Assembly: GCF_040115645.1 (NCBI RefSeq)
Contig: NW_027096018.1
Coordinates: forward strand, 992,001 to 1,056,000
Direction of reading: 5' to 3'
Length of the DNA stretch: 64,000 nt
DNA from: Euwallacea fornicatus
Lineage: Eukaryota; Arthropoda; Insecta; Coleoptera; Curculionidae
The notes under the pieces were generated by a model. It was not told the DNA's origin. It made no database searches and saw nothing but the letters and a program-made list of their open reading frames with translations. Position numbers and translations under genes: made by a program. Numbering within the stretch: the stretch's first letter is position 1; every line of letters starts with the position of its first letter. Shown in pieces: positions 38,283 through 47,521 of this stretch.

Positions 38283-40256
38283 CTAGTGCTTGTCTGCGTC
38301 GGCCTGCCTAGCGGACGAGACAGCTCCTCTCTCGGTTCCGGACTTTTCTGAGGGGACTCCGTCCTTGTGCTCGGCCGCCTTCTTGGCAAGATCCGCGGCT
38401 ACCTGGGTTCGGTGCAGGTGTCTTTTATCTTCTTCCTGGCGCTTTCTCCTTCTCTCCTCCTTGGCCTCTGCTAGCGCCTCGCGGAATTTAGGGCATTTAC
38501 CACTGCCTGCGTAGTGCCCTTTCTTGTCACAGAGTATGCAAACACACTCTACCTCCTTCTTCTTGCAGGCCCTGCTGAGGTGCTCCTCCTTTCCGCATCG
38601 GAAGCAAGCTTTGCGCTTGTCTGCGTTCTTACATTGGGGCGTCCTATGATCGTACGCCCAGCAGCGGTTGCACTTTACTATCTCCAAGTGTTCTTCTATC
38701 TTACACCTGGTCATCCCGATCCTGAGGGTTCTGGTCCTGACCAAGTGATCGGCGATCTTTTCGTCCAGCCTGATGGTGACCGCTTGCTCCGATCTGGCAT
38801 ACGGCCTCAATTCCCCTACTTTGAGCTCGTATTCCTGGATTGATCCATTGGAGAAGTCCAGGATGGCTTCTACGACATCTTCCTTGGTTACCGTCGCATC
38901 CAGTCCCTTGAGGACGATAGAAGATTTTTCACTTCTCTCTTTTAAGAGGCAGACGTTGTCCTTGCCCATAGTTTTCCTGATGTCCATTCCCAAGGACTCC
39001 AGGGCAGTCACGTTTTTGTCAAGGGTAATTATTAAATTACCGTCTCCATTTGTTCTTATGGACTTAATCTTGTCCGCGTCTCCATTGTTGCCGATGCAAG
39101 TCCTGATCTTTTTGATCGTCGCTACTGGGGTGACCGACTCTTTTTTGCCCACGACGATGGCGTAGGTCGGGTGGCTTTTGATCTTCTGGACCCTCACTGT
39201 TAGCTTGGAGGTCTCCGTCTTTTGTGGGGACTTATTCCTTTGTCTACCCGGTTCCGTGAAGATCCTGATCTTTCTCTGTGGGTCCCTAAATAGGAATTGT
39301 ACCAGCTTTAGGAACTTGTCCGCGGACAGGTTCTTCACCTGGTGCAAAGCTAAGGTTTTCTCGGCTTTGGTTGCAGCTTCCAGCTTCGCCATGGCTTTGA
39401 AGATTCCTTCCTCGTCCTTGGGGAGCAGTGTCTTGTAGACCTTTACTGCTTGTCCTGCTTCTGTTTTGGATTTGCGCTTCAATGAGGAACCAATTGTCGT
39501 AGTGAGCTGGAGGAATTCCAAGTCCTCCATCTGACTCAGCAGTGGGAATTTGGCTAGGAATTCTTTCTGAATTCCATTTGCCATTTTCTGGTCTTCTAGG
39601 TCAACCAATACTACCATTGATTCCTCCGGTTTATCGTTTGTTAGGGGGGAACCCTGTACCAGCTCAGTGGTAGCGAAGATTTCTTTATCCCACTTCTTTT
39701 CAGCTAGTTGTTTCCAATCCTGGAAAGCAGTGCTTTGAGGAAGTAGTGTCAGGGTGGATGGTTCTTCGGTCTGGGTAATCATCTCTCTTGTTTCTGGAGT
39801 GGCTTGAATGGCCACTTCCCTAGTGGCGGGTTTCAATCCCTTCTCTTTTGTTTCTTCCGATAAGGCTTCAGTTTGGGTCGAGACGGTCGGCGCCTTCCTC
39901 TTCCTCAATGCCTTCTTGGCTTCCTCTAAAACAAAGCTTTTGTTTCGAAAAAGCTTCTTCGTCATCTGGTTTAGGCAATTGACTTCCTCCTTGATGTGCC
40001 TCTTCGTATTCGTATTTTGCTGTATTAAAAAATACAGCCTCTTGCCGGAGTCATGAATTGACTCTATCAGCTGGGATAACTCCTCGTTGTTTATTCCTCT
40101 CTTGAGGAATCTGCGGCTAGCAGCCGTCTTATCTGCGACCACATTGGAGTCCCGCTCCGAGTCCGACACCGAAGAAGGATCGCTGCTCCTTAGCGTCATC
40201 ACTGTGGTCCTTTTACGGACACCTACTTCACCGTCACTATCAGACGACGACGACAT
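38283..40256 (-). CDS. M1 ORF1, gag-like RNA-binding protein (intact)
   Basis: 657 codons without interruption, the only intact retrotransposon protein gene in the window. The N-terminus is serine- and acid-rich (MSSSSDSDGEVG). A helical charged region follows, then a central segment with HPTYAIVVGKKE shared with N2 ORF1. The basic C-terminal part (38490-38672) has three CCHC knuckles: CNRCWAYDHRTPQC, CFRCGKEEHLSRAC and CILCDKKGHYAGSGKC. It ends in a lysine/arginine/glutamate-rich tail. It should coat element RNA and form the ribonucleoprotein particle. Whether it is expressed is unknown. Confidence 0.92.
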   Translation of the reverse strand: MSSSSDSDGEVGVRKRTTVMTLRSSDPSSVSDSERDSNVVADKTAASRRFLKRGINNEELSQLIESIHDSGKRLYFLIQQNTNTKRHIKEEVNCLNQMTKKLFRNKSFVLEEAKKALRKRKAPTVSTQTEALSEETKEKGLKPATREVAIQATPETREMITQTEEPSTLTLLPQSTAFQDWKQLAEKKWDKEIFATTELVQGSPLTNDKPEESMVVLVDLEDQKMANGIQKEFLAKFPLLSQMEDLEFLQLTTTIGSSLKRKSKTEAGQAVKVYKTLLPKDEEGIFKAMAKLEAATKAEKTLALHQVKNLSADKFLKLVQFLFRDPQRKIRIFTEPGRQRNKSPQKTETSKLTVRVQKIKSHPTYAIVVGKKESVTPVATIKKIRTCIGNNGDADKIKSIRTNGDGNLIITLDKNVTALESLGMDIRKTMGKDNVCLLKERSEKSSIVLKGLDATVTKEDVVEAILDFSNGSIQEYELKVGELRPYARSEQAVTIRLDEKIADHLVRTRTLRIGMTRCKIEEHLEIVKCNRCWAYDHRTPQCKNADKRKACFRCGKEEHLSRACKKKEVECVCILCDKKGHYAGSGKCPKFREALAEAKEERRRKRQEEDKRHLHRTQVAADLAKKAAEHKDGVPSEKSGTERGAVSSARQADADKH

Positions 40257-41200
40257 AGCGTTTCTGTTAACCTAAGGGAATTCCCAGGTTGGGTGCGGCC
40301 CGAATAACTCCCCCCGCTTATCCGGCGGTTTGTTAACCACCAGGCCTACGGTTTGTTCGTGACTAACGAGAGTTAAGTGCGAACTTAATGAATATTTCAA
40401 AAAATTAAATGAAAAATTTCATTCCCAACCAGGGGTGCGAACCCAGAGTCCGCCGCTTGCTAAACGGTCAGACAACCTCTAGACTACAGATGTGTTTATA
40501 GCAAATGTATTACATCCTGCTCATACGCCACACCGGGGTAGTTTTTCCTTTAAAATAATGAATTTAAAAGTTTTCCACCAATCAACAATGAACAGAACTT
40601 AAACAAAAGCCTTATTTTTTTTTATAAAGCGGAAATTAATCCTTACATGCAAGCTAAATGCATATAATGACTTACCGTTTTTTCCTTGGTTCCTGACTTA
40701 ATTCTGGAAATCCTGCTCCTGGTGGCCGTTCCCTAGGGTTCGTAGTGCCTTCCAGAAAGTAGAATTGTCCTCTTATGCGCCCGGAAACCCGGAAAAGTTT
40801 CAAAATTGCCTTTGCGTTTAACGGGTAAAACAAAAACTCCCTATTATTTTCCCGCTCGTCGGCACTTGTGTTCTAAAAATAGCACAAGAATTTCCCAAAA
40901 TATTAAGGAAACTCCAATGTTTATGCACTTTCAGACACTGGGTAGTTGTAGGGGGTTGTACTACCCCCAACTGAATTTTTGATTCGTGACTCTGCGACCA
41001 CTAGAACCAGTTTTCCGATTTTTTCCCGGAAAATTCACAATTTTTTCAGCATTTTTTTTCAACACGCTGATTCCTTTCAATTTTCTGCGTTGTTTAAGAC
41101 CCGGCTTAATATTTTCCGTCGATTTTTCCGTCAATTTCGACCGTTTTCTTCGGAGCACAAACACATGTGATGTTCGCTTTACACCGTTGAAAAGGAGACT
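40257..41200 (-). other. M1 5'UTR region
   Basis: 944 bases without a gene between the ORF1 start and the 5' end at the target duplication. It contains an A+T-rich stretch and the tRNA-like motif at 40420-40493. The right half is T-rich on the + strand. An apparent + strand open frame from 40986 into N3 ORF1 is an artefact of reading through this region. Confidence 0.75.
40420..40493 (-). other. tRNA-like sequence with A-box and B-box
   Basis: On the - strand TAGTCTAGAGG (40476-40486) fits the internal A-box TRGYNNARNNG exactly. GGGTTCGCACCCC (rc of 40432-40444) fits the B-box. Spacing is about 31 nt. A D-stem-like GTC/GAC pairing and a TTAGCAA loop are visible, but the acceptor ends do not pair, so this is not a functional tRNA gene. 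It could be a decayed tRNA or SINE head caught in the M1 5' region. Confidence 0.4.
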
Positions 41201-41215
41201 GATAAGACGGATACT
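41201..41215. repeat. Target-site duplication of M1, right copy (15 bp)
   Basis: Identical to 34858-34872. After it the N3 ORF1 frame resumes (EGKTDLHKLETISRK). Confidence 0.93.
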
Positions 41216-42617
41216 GGAAGGGAAAACAGATCTTCACAAGTTGGAGACTATATCAAGGAAGGAGTGGTCAGAACATTGGTACAGGTGCACCGAGGTCACG
41301 CAAGGCAGCATCCTGGAACGAGAAACAGAGGATCTGATCATTCTTGCGGACATTAACGATTTCAATAGTAAACTCCTGAAAGAGATTGGACTTCGGGCCC
41401 CGGATTTTGCGAGATTAATCGAAAAAGAGCCAATAAAGAACGGAAAGCTATACACCATAGTTAGGAACGACGAGCTCAAAATCGAGGAGGAAGAGCTGCA
41501 GATTACCAAGAGCCGCAAAACGGTGGTGGCAGGCGTGGACACTTCTGGAGACAATGAGAAAGAGACCTTCGGACGGCTGCTGGAAGCGATTACTAAAGTC
41601 AAGAAAACGACAGAAGGCGAAAAGGAAATAGCGGTAGCAGCGACATCAGCATCGCTAATAGTGACTGCCAGGAAAATTATGGAACACCTATTTGCCGACA
41701 CAGCAACGGTGATCAAGGTGTTTGGATATCCGGTCAGGCGACGGGCGTGGAATAAAGTGGTGGCAGAAGCTCGGAGCGACACGAAGACTGAGGCGACAAA
41801 GAGGACAAGACCGCGAAGGCTTGACAGCGTAAATAGCACCGCGAGCAGAAGTAGCTGGGTACCGGTTAGGAGAAAAGCTGAAACGGTAATCATCAAACCA
41901 ACTACTAGAGAGCACGGATACTCGCAGATTGTGAAAATGCTGAAAGAAAAAGTCAACCTAGAAGGAATGGGAATCAGAGTAAAATCACTCGTCGAAACGA
42001 ACCAAGGGCACGTCAAACTTAAGGTGACGGGAAACAAAATCGACCAAGAGAAATTCCTTAAGGTGGTGGCAGAAACGACGGCGCAAAGCGCGACAGTGCA
42101 ACTGCTAACCAGAGAGCAAACAGTCTTCATCAACGGATTAGATTGCAGCGTAGAAGAGAACGAGATACGTGAAGCAGTCGCGCAATACGTGCAGACCAAC
42201 AGAGGCGACATAAAGGTTAGGCTCTCGGCGCAAGTCAACAAACAAAGACAGAGACACGCTTTCGTCACTCTGCCAACAGAAAAAGCAAGAGACCTGGTCA
42301 GTAACAGACGGATCAAAATAGGATGGCTGAACTGCAGAGTGGAGGAAGTATACACACCCGTCAGGTGCTTTAAATGCAACGAATTTGGACACATGGCGGC
42401 GGCCTGCAAAAAAGCTGACAAGACGCAAGGAAGATGCCTGAATTGCTTGGAAGATGGTCACGAAGCGAAGGTCTGCCAAAACGTGGCGGTGTGCTACGTG
42501 TGTACCGACAATAAGGGACATAGAGCGCAAAGCTACAGATGCCCCGCTTACAGAAAAGCCGTAGAAGATTTGAGAAACAAAAGGAAGCCCTCCAAAGCCG
42601 CTCACGATGATGAATAA
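41201..42617 (+). pseudogene. N3 ORF1, 3' segment
   Basis: Resumes the frame lost at 34872 and runs without interruption to TAA at 42615-42617. It has a middle region with repeated KTT/TATK-type basic stretches, a segment TVFINGLDCSVEENEIREAV corresponding to SIVLKGLDATVTKEDVVEAI in M1, and three C-terminal CCHC knuckles (42366-42542: CFKCNEFGHMAAAC, CLNCLEDGHEAKVC and CYVCTDNKGHRAQSYRC). The only break visible in ORF1 beyond the unclear N-terminus is the M1 insertion. ORF2 starts inside its last codons. Confidence 0.88.
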
Positions 42618-45600
42618 ACAAGTCAGCCTTTTACCAACCAGCCAGCCTACGTCCGGAAACTCCCAGGGTAAAATCCCCTCCGGTCCCTTTAAATGCCTGC
42701 AAGTCAACCTAAATAGGAGCAAAGTCGCAATGGACCTGCTGTTTCAAATAATACGGGATGAAAACATACACGTGGTGTTGGGACAAGAGCCCAACGTAGC
42801 CAAATCAAACCGTCTTGAGCGCGATCTCAACTCCGACGCCTTCGTCTGGGCAGCAGCGCCTCTAGGAAAACCTATCAGAAGCCATCGGGGAGAGGGTTTT
42901 GTGATACTGGAATGCGAGTCGGTAGTGCTAGTATCGTCATACTTCTCTCCAAACCGGGTGGATTGCATGTTCGAACGTCTACTCGACGACCTAGAGGCAA
43001 AACTTAAAAACTACAAAAAACAAATAGTTTTAGGGGCCAATTGGAATGCGAAGACTCCAGCAATCGGCTCAAAGACGACTAACCCCAGAGGGAGGATCCT
43101 CGAAGACTGGCTGGCTACAAACAAGATGGTAGTCTGTAATAAAGGAAGTAAAATCACATGCACCAAAGGAAACGGATCCGTCATCGACTTCACTGCTACA
43201 TCCGAGGAGGGTTTCACACGCGTACACGGGTGGAGGGTAGAAGATTCGAAGGAAAACTTCAGCGATCACCATTCCATCTTTTTCAATCTCTTCGATCCAA
43301 ACCTGGAAGGTAAAAGCACCAAGGGACCAATCGCAACAACTGTCAAAAAATAAATCATACCACCTAGGGATTTGCAGACACGGCGTCTGAGATCTTCGGA
43401 GAACCATACTCACCGGAATCCATAATGCGCCAGATAACGGAGCATTCTTACAGGATACTGAAGCGTACCAATTGCCATGGCGGGAAACATCCACCCAATT
43501 ACTGGTGGAACAGCGAAATAGCGGCAAAAAGGAAAGAGTGCCACGAGACCAGAAGAAAACTCACCAGACTACGAGCGATCCCTCACGAGGCCCGAGAAGA
43601 AGAAAACCTGAAAGAAATCCTGGAACAAAAGAAAAGAACCCTAAAGTACGAAATTAACAAAAGCAAAAGAGAAAAATGGAAAGAGATCTGTGCGGAAGTA
43701 GAGGAAAACATATGGGGAAGAGCGTACAAAATCGCAATGGGAAGACTGAAGATCAAACCAACCGCGCCATTCACTGTTTCAACGATCGACGAGCAGATGA
43801 GAAAACTGTTTCCGAGACATGAAGAAATAAAATGGCCGGTAACGCTAGTACACGAGGACATACCGCTTTTTACGGACGCAGAACTCAGGATTGCCGTGCA
43901 AAACACCAAAATGAAGAAGTCTCCAGGTCCGGACGGAGTACCCCCGGAGATTGCCAGATTGTGTGTCGAGAAGAACCCGCAGATCTTCTTACACATATTC
44001 AACGACTGCCTAAGAAACGGAATTTTTCCAAAAATATGGAAATCGGCACGTTTGATCTTAATCGAGAAGACGAGGCCAAACGAGGAAAAAACATCTTATC
44101 GGCCGATATGTTTGCTGAACACCGTGGGCAAGATACTCGAAAGGTTGATCAAACAAAGACTTACCGAAGAGGTGGAACGGAAGAATCTCATCAGCGAAAG
44201 GCAGTTCGGCTATCGAAAGGGGAGGTTTACGGTGGACGCAATAAGGTGCGTACGGAACATCATACAAAAGGAGAACAGAGTGTCTTACACCCATAGAGGA
44301 TTCGGAGCAATGGTATTGGTGGACATAAAAAACGCTTTTAACTCGGTCTCGTGGGAGGTGATCGCCCGCACCTTGGAAAAAAGGAATGTAGAACGCTACA
44401 TCTTGAGAATGATTAAATCCTACCTAGAGGACAGAAGCATCGTCGACGAAATAGGAAGAACGCACAGGGTCACGAGCGGTGTCCCTCAGGGCTCCATACT
44501 GGGGCCAGTCCTGTGGAACATCGTGTACGATGAATTATTGAATGTCAAAGTTGAGAAAGGAGTAAACTTGGTGGCGTACGCGGACGACCTGGCGATAGTA
44601 GTAACGGGGAAAAACTCAGAAGATCTCGAGGGCAAGATACAGTTCACGATGGAACAGGTCACGCACAAATTGAAAGAGATGCGCCTGGAGGTAGTTGTTG
44701 AGAAAACGCAATTACTAGTACTGGCCGGCAGAAGGAAAGTTCGACAACTGAAAGTAGGATTAGAAGGACGTGAGCTACACAGTGTCCAGAGCGCAAAATA
44801 CCTGGGCGTATACTTAGATCGAGACCTGAGAATGAAGAAGCACGTAGAACGGATCTGCGAAAAGTGCCACCGGCTTATGGGTTTGATGGCGGGAATTACG
44901 ACAAAAATAACGGGTCCCCGTCAAAGTAAAAAAACATTTGCTTGCGAGCGTCGTGACGTCCACTTTACTGTACGCCGCGCCAGTGTGGTGGAGGGTAATA
45001 GAGAAAAGTACCTACCTGAGTCCTCTGGTAAGAGTCAATCGTAGGATAGCGATAATGGTCGCAGCGGCATATCGCACTGTACCGACAGCAGCGGTGGAAG
45101 TAATTTTCGGGCTTCCACCGATAGACCTACAGATCAAAGAAAGGGCAAAAGGCTACGGAAAAGAGACGAAAGAGAAGACCGCTTACCGAAGCGAACTTCT
45201 AAAGGAGTGGCAAGAAAGGTGGAAAAACTATCAGGGGTGGACGAAGGTCTTCATTAAGGACGTGGGCCAGTGGAAAAATCGCAAGTGGGGTGAGGTAACT
45301 TCTTCCTCACTCAAGCTCTTACGGGTCACGGAACTTTCGGAACGTATCTGAAGAGAATAAAACGGAAAGATGACAGTGCATGCTGGTATTGCGGAGAAAG
45401 GGACAATGCGCGTCACACAATCTTTTTCTGTGAAAATTTTGCAGCAGAGAGGGGAGAGGCATCACACGAATGCGCTGAAGAAGTGACAATGGAGAACGTG
45501 TCCATGCTCATGCTAAGATCTGAAAAAGATTGGAACAGCGTCAGTAACATGATCAACAAAATCATGAAAAAGAAATCGGACAAGGAAAGGAGCATAGAAA

Positions 45601-45623
45601 GGAGAGAGCCTATAGCGCCGTGA
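42607..45623 (+). pseudogene. N3 ORF2, endonuclease-reverse transcriptase (three frameshifts)
   Basis: The start ATG overlaps the ORF1 stop by 11 bases. Endonuclease 42607-43353: CLQVNLNRSKVAMDL, GQEPN, SDHHSI. The usual GDxN motif reads GANWNAK, so the catalytic aspartate looks lost. A frameshift falls near 43345-43380 at an A-run. The RT frame opens before 43425 (YWWNSEIAAKRK, GPDGVPPEIA, GVPQGSILGPVLWN, YADD at 44577-44588). Further frameshifts lie near 44930 (A7 run) and near 45300. The last frame contains the CCHC knuckle CWYCGERDNARHTIFFC and ends with TGA at 45621-45623. The three frames together give the normal R1-clade length of about 1000 residues. Confidence 0.9.
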
Positions 45624-45800
45624 ACGATGAGACAAATACCACCCCCCCCCTGAAGTAATGCCTAGCGGCGGTTCCGGGGGGACTCAAGGTAAAGAGAGGA
45701 GGGTTTTAGTGGGTAGGCGTCCCACTTAGGGACGAATCCCACATAACCCGGTCGCCAGAACATCAGACCGGGTACCTTTGGAAGGTTTCCCCCCTCTATA
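45624..45800 (+). other. N3 3'UTR
   Basis: No gene. It holds CCCTGAAGTAATGCC with GGCGGTTCCGG (about 45648-45678), the TTTTAGTGGGTA box (45704-45715), two to three hairpins, and CTCTATAAAA at the poly(A), in the same order as N2. Confidence 0.85.
45704..45773 (+). promoter_or_regulatory. N3 3'UTR conserved box and hairpins
   Basis: GTGGG (45709-45713) can pair with CCCAC (45738-45742), enclosing CGTCCC/GGGACG (45718-45723 with 45729-45734). Directly after, ACCCGGTC (45746-45753) pairs with GACCGGGT (45766-45773) around a 12-nt loop that is nearly identical to the M1 loop. Inferred substrate of the element's reverse transcriptase. Confidence 0.72.
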
Positions 45801-45824
45801 AAAAAAAAAAAAAAAAAAAAAAAA

Positions 45825-45846
45825 GGTTAGTTCAGGTTAGTTCGGG
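45825..45846. repeat. Decamer tract T3 between N3 and N4
   Basis: Two units (GGTTAGTTCA, GGTTAGTTCG) join the N3 poly(A) to the N4 5'UTR, in the same phase as T1 and T2. Confidence 0.8.
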
Positions 45847-47267
45847 GGTCAAAGTCCTATCCGCACCTCCACATGGTGACCCCTGGATGCCTCTGGCTAC
45901 CGAGACCGGGTAACCATCCCCGGTGGAGGGAAGCGGAGATAACCAACGCGGAGGGCACAACAAGACATGGCAATGGAAAGGGAAAAGAGTAAGACGGTTA
46001 CGGAGCAGGGGAGGGAAACCCCAGTTCCGGTCGGTGTTGGCAGTGGTAGTGCAGGCTGCCCCCGACTGTTAGCAAGCAACTGTACAGAATCTATGGTGGG
46101 AAGCCAGGCCGAGATGCAGGGGATTGCTTCTGGAACAAAGACACCTGGAAGGAGGGTTTTCGGAACCTCTCCGACCAAAGTTTGGTCTTTATTCGTGGAT
46201 GGAGATAAAAAGGTGGACAGAACACCAAAGACTCCAAGAAACATAGTGGAACTAGACCTAACCTGGAACGAAGAAGAAGGCATATCTCAATCAACAAAGA
46301 AAAGGAAGTACGAAAATCAGGAAAAGGAAGACAGAGAGACAGAACAAGATATAGAAGATCAAAAGACACGCATATTAATCAAAAAGGCAATAGAACTTAT
46401 CAATATTCTAAACAAGGACATCAACAAAACACAGAGCATAATGCGATAAAACCCAAACACGAAAAGAGAACTCAAAGAACAAATAAACAAAATAGCCAGT
46501 ATTACGAGTCAACTTACAACCCAAGCCATAAAGAAGGCACTAGAAGAAAAAATGGATAGACAAAACACAACGAGAACGCAAATTGGACAGACGGAAAAAG
46601 TTTATCGAACCACGGAAACACAAACGGACTTTCTAGGAAACGAACCAAACACAGTACTGAGAAGACAGCAATTAAATATGGTAAATGACTACAGAGACTT
46701 TAAGCTCATCAAGCATATGGAATGGAATGAAAATCTAATGAAAAACGTAAAAGTAATGGAGGGAAATCCAGTAAATGCCCGAACTGAAAAGTTAAAGTTG
46801 CTTATAGAGTGTAATAAAGAGGAAGGAAATAAAGGAAATGATATACAAAATATGTACAAAAACAAATATCCAGAACTAAATGAATTGAGAGAACCTGTGG
46901 AAATACTAGAAAACAGTACGAAGATGAAGAGAAATGGTGAGGAACAAATGATTAAAAAACGTATAATAAAAGTTATAATAGACAATTACGAAGAAGACTT
47001 GTGGAAAAAATTACAAGAGGTAAAAGAAATAGCGATACAAAGTAAGGAAAAGAAAATAATAGCACATCAGATAACACAGTTAACTATTGGCGAGCAAAAG
47101 AAAATGATACAAGCGACTTTGGAAGGGACCAACATACAAGTAGATATATACACGCAAAGAGGAAAAGAAGAAATTAACAAAGAAGGTAGGGCAGAGAAAC
47201 TACAAAAATCTTATGCTTTAGTAGTCAGTAAAGGAAACACAGAATTTAAAACACTAGCGAATAACGT
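45847..47267 (+). mobile_element. N4: R1-clade element, 5' part only, cut off at the LTR of element A
   Basis: Holds a 5'UTR (45847-45966) and most of ORF1. It stops inside ORF1 at 47267, where element A begins. The rest of N4 is not found on the other side of A, where the 139-bp satellite follows directly. Confidence 0.88.
45967..47267 (+). pseudogene. N4 ORF1 (nonsense codon, 3' end missing)
   Basis: ATG at 45967 opens MAMEREKSKTVTEQGRETP, alignable with the N2 ORF1 start. TAA at 46447-46449 interrupts a frame that then continues to the LTR. The block QTDFLGNEPN...YKNKYPELNELREPVEILE matches N2 (VNMYMKKYPELKDVVDDFVTLE). The last part, KSYALVVSKGNTEFKTLA, corresponds to the N2 YAVVVG block. 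The zinc knuckles would have followed and are absent. Confidence 0.87.
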
Positions 47268-47506
47268 AGTTACATGTACATCCTCTATGATAACGAGTGA
47301 TGTGAACCTGTAATAGGGATCCTTTCCCATGAAACAGCAAACCAAGTATTTCCTTGAAATGTGCAGAGACAGCAACCTATCTATATAAATTATTACAATA
47401 GCTAGATAGGGGAGCTTCTTATGTTTTAAACGTAGAACAGAGTAGTCTTGTGCATTGTGCTTCGCGTTTTTTTAAAAATCTCCCTTTCCTGGACGAAAAC
47501 CTAACT
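47268..47506 (+). repeat. Element A 5' LTR (239 bp)
   Basis: Starts AGTTACATG and ends AACCTAACT. It differs from the A 3' LTR by about seven substitutions and two single-base length changes (for example GATGTGAACC versus GATGGGAACC), near 3 percent. At most of those positions the 3' LTRs of A and B agree with each other against this one. Confidence 0.95.
47383..47389 (+). promoter_or_regulatory. Candidate TATA box in the 5' LTR
   Basis: TATATAA inside the LTR is conserved in all three LTR copies of the window. It is in a suitable place to start element RNA within the LTR, though insect gypsy-type LTRs often use initiator promoters instead. Confidence 0.35.
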
Positions 47507-47521
47507 GGCGCAGTCGGTAGG
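47506..47521 (+). promoter_or_regulatory. Primer-binding site for tRNA-Ser
   Basis: TGGCGCAGTCGGTAGG begins at the last base of the LTR. It is complementary to the 3' end of insect serine tRNA (CCA, acceptor stem, start of the T stem). The same primer is used by the 17.6/297 branch of insect gypsy-type elements. Confidence 0.85.

Larger units (their letters stand above)
34873..41200 (-). mobile_element. M1: R1-clade non-LTR retrotransposon nested in N3 ORF1
   Basis: Full-length element of 6.3 kb on the - strand. Its poly(A) appears as poly(T) at the left end, and the 5' end is at 41200. The perfect 15-bp duplications at both ends identify a target-primed insertion. ORF1 is intact; ORF2 has three nonsense codons. 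It is richer in G+C than N2. Unlike N2-N4 it sits in a coding sequence and not in the decamer, although its 3'UTR structure is of the same kind. Confidence 0.95.
33790..45824 (+). mobile_element. N3: R1-clade non-LTR retrotransposon, split by the M1 insertion
   Basis: The 5' part is 33790-34872. It resumes after M1 at 41201 (second copy of the target duplication) and ends in a 24-base poly(A) at 45801-45824. Without M1 it would be about 5.7 kb. ORF1 and ORF2 overlap, and the 3'UTR matches N2 in motif order. Several ORF2 frameshifts lie at or near A-runs. Poly(A) is followed by GGTTAG of tract T3. Confidence 0.92.

Noticed and set aside
40420..40493. Functional tRNA gene
   Set aside because: The internal boxes fit, but the acceptor stem does not pair and the arms are irregular.
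40986..41215. N-terminal 75 codons of an open frame running into N3 ORF1
   Set aside because: This part is the antisense of the M1 5'UTR. The frame only joins N3 ORF1 at the target duplication.
41234..42421. 395-codon open frame on the - strand
   Set aside because: Antisense shadow of N3 ORF1, which has zinc knuckles and family matches on the + strand.
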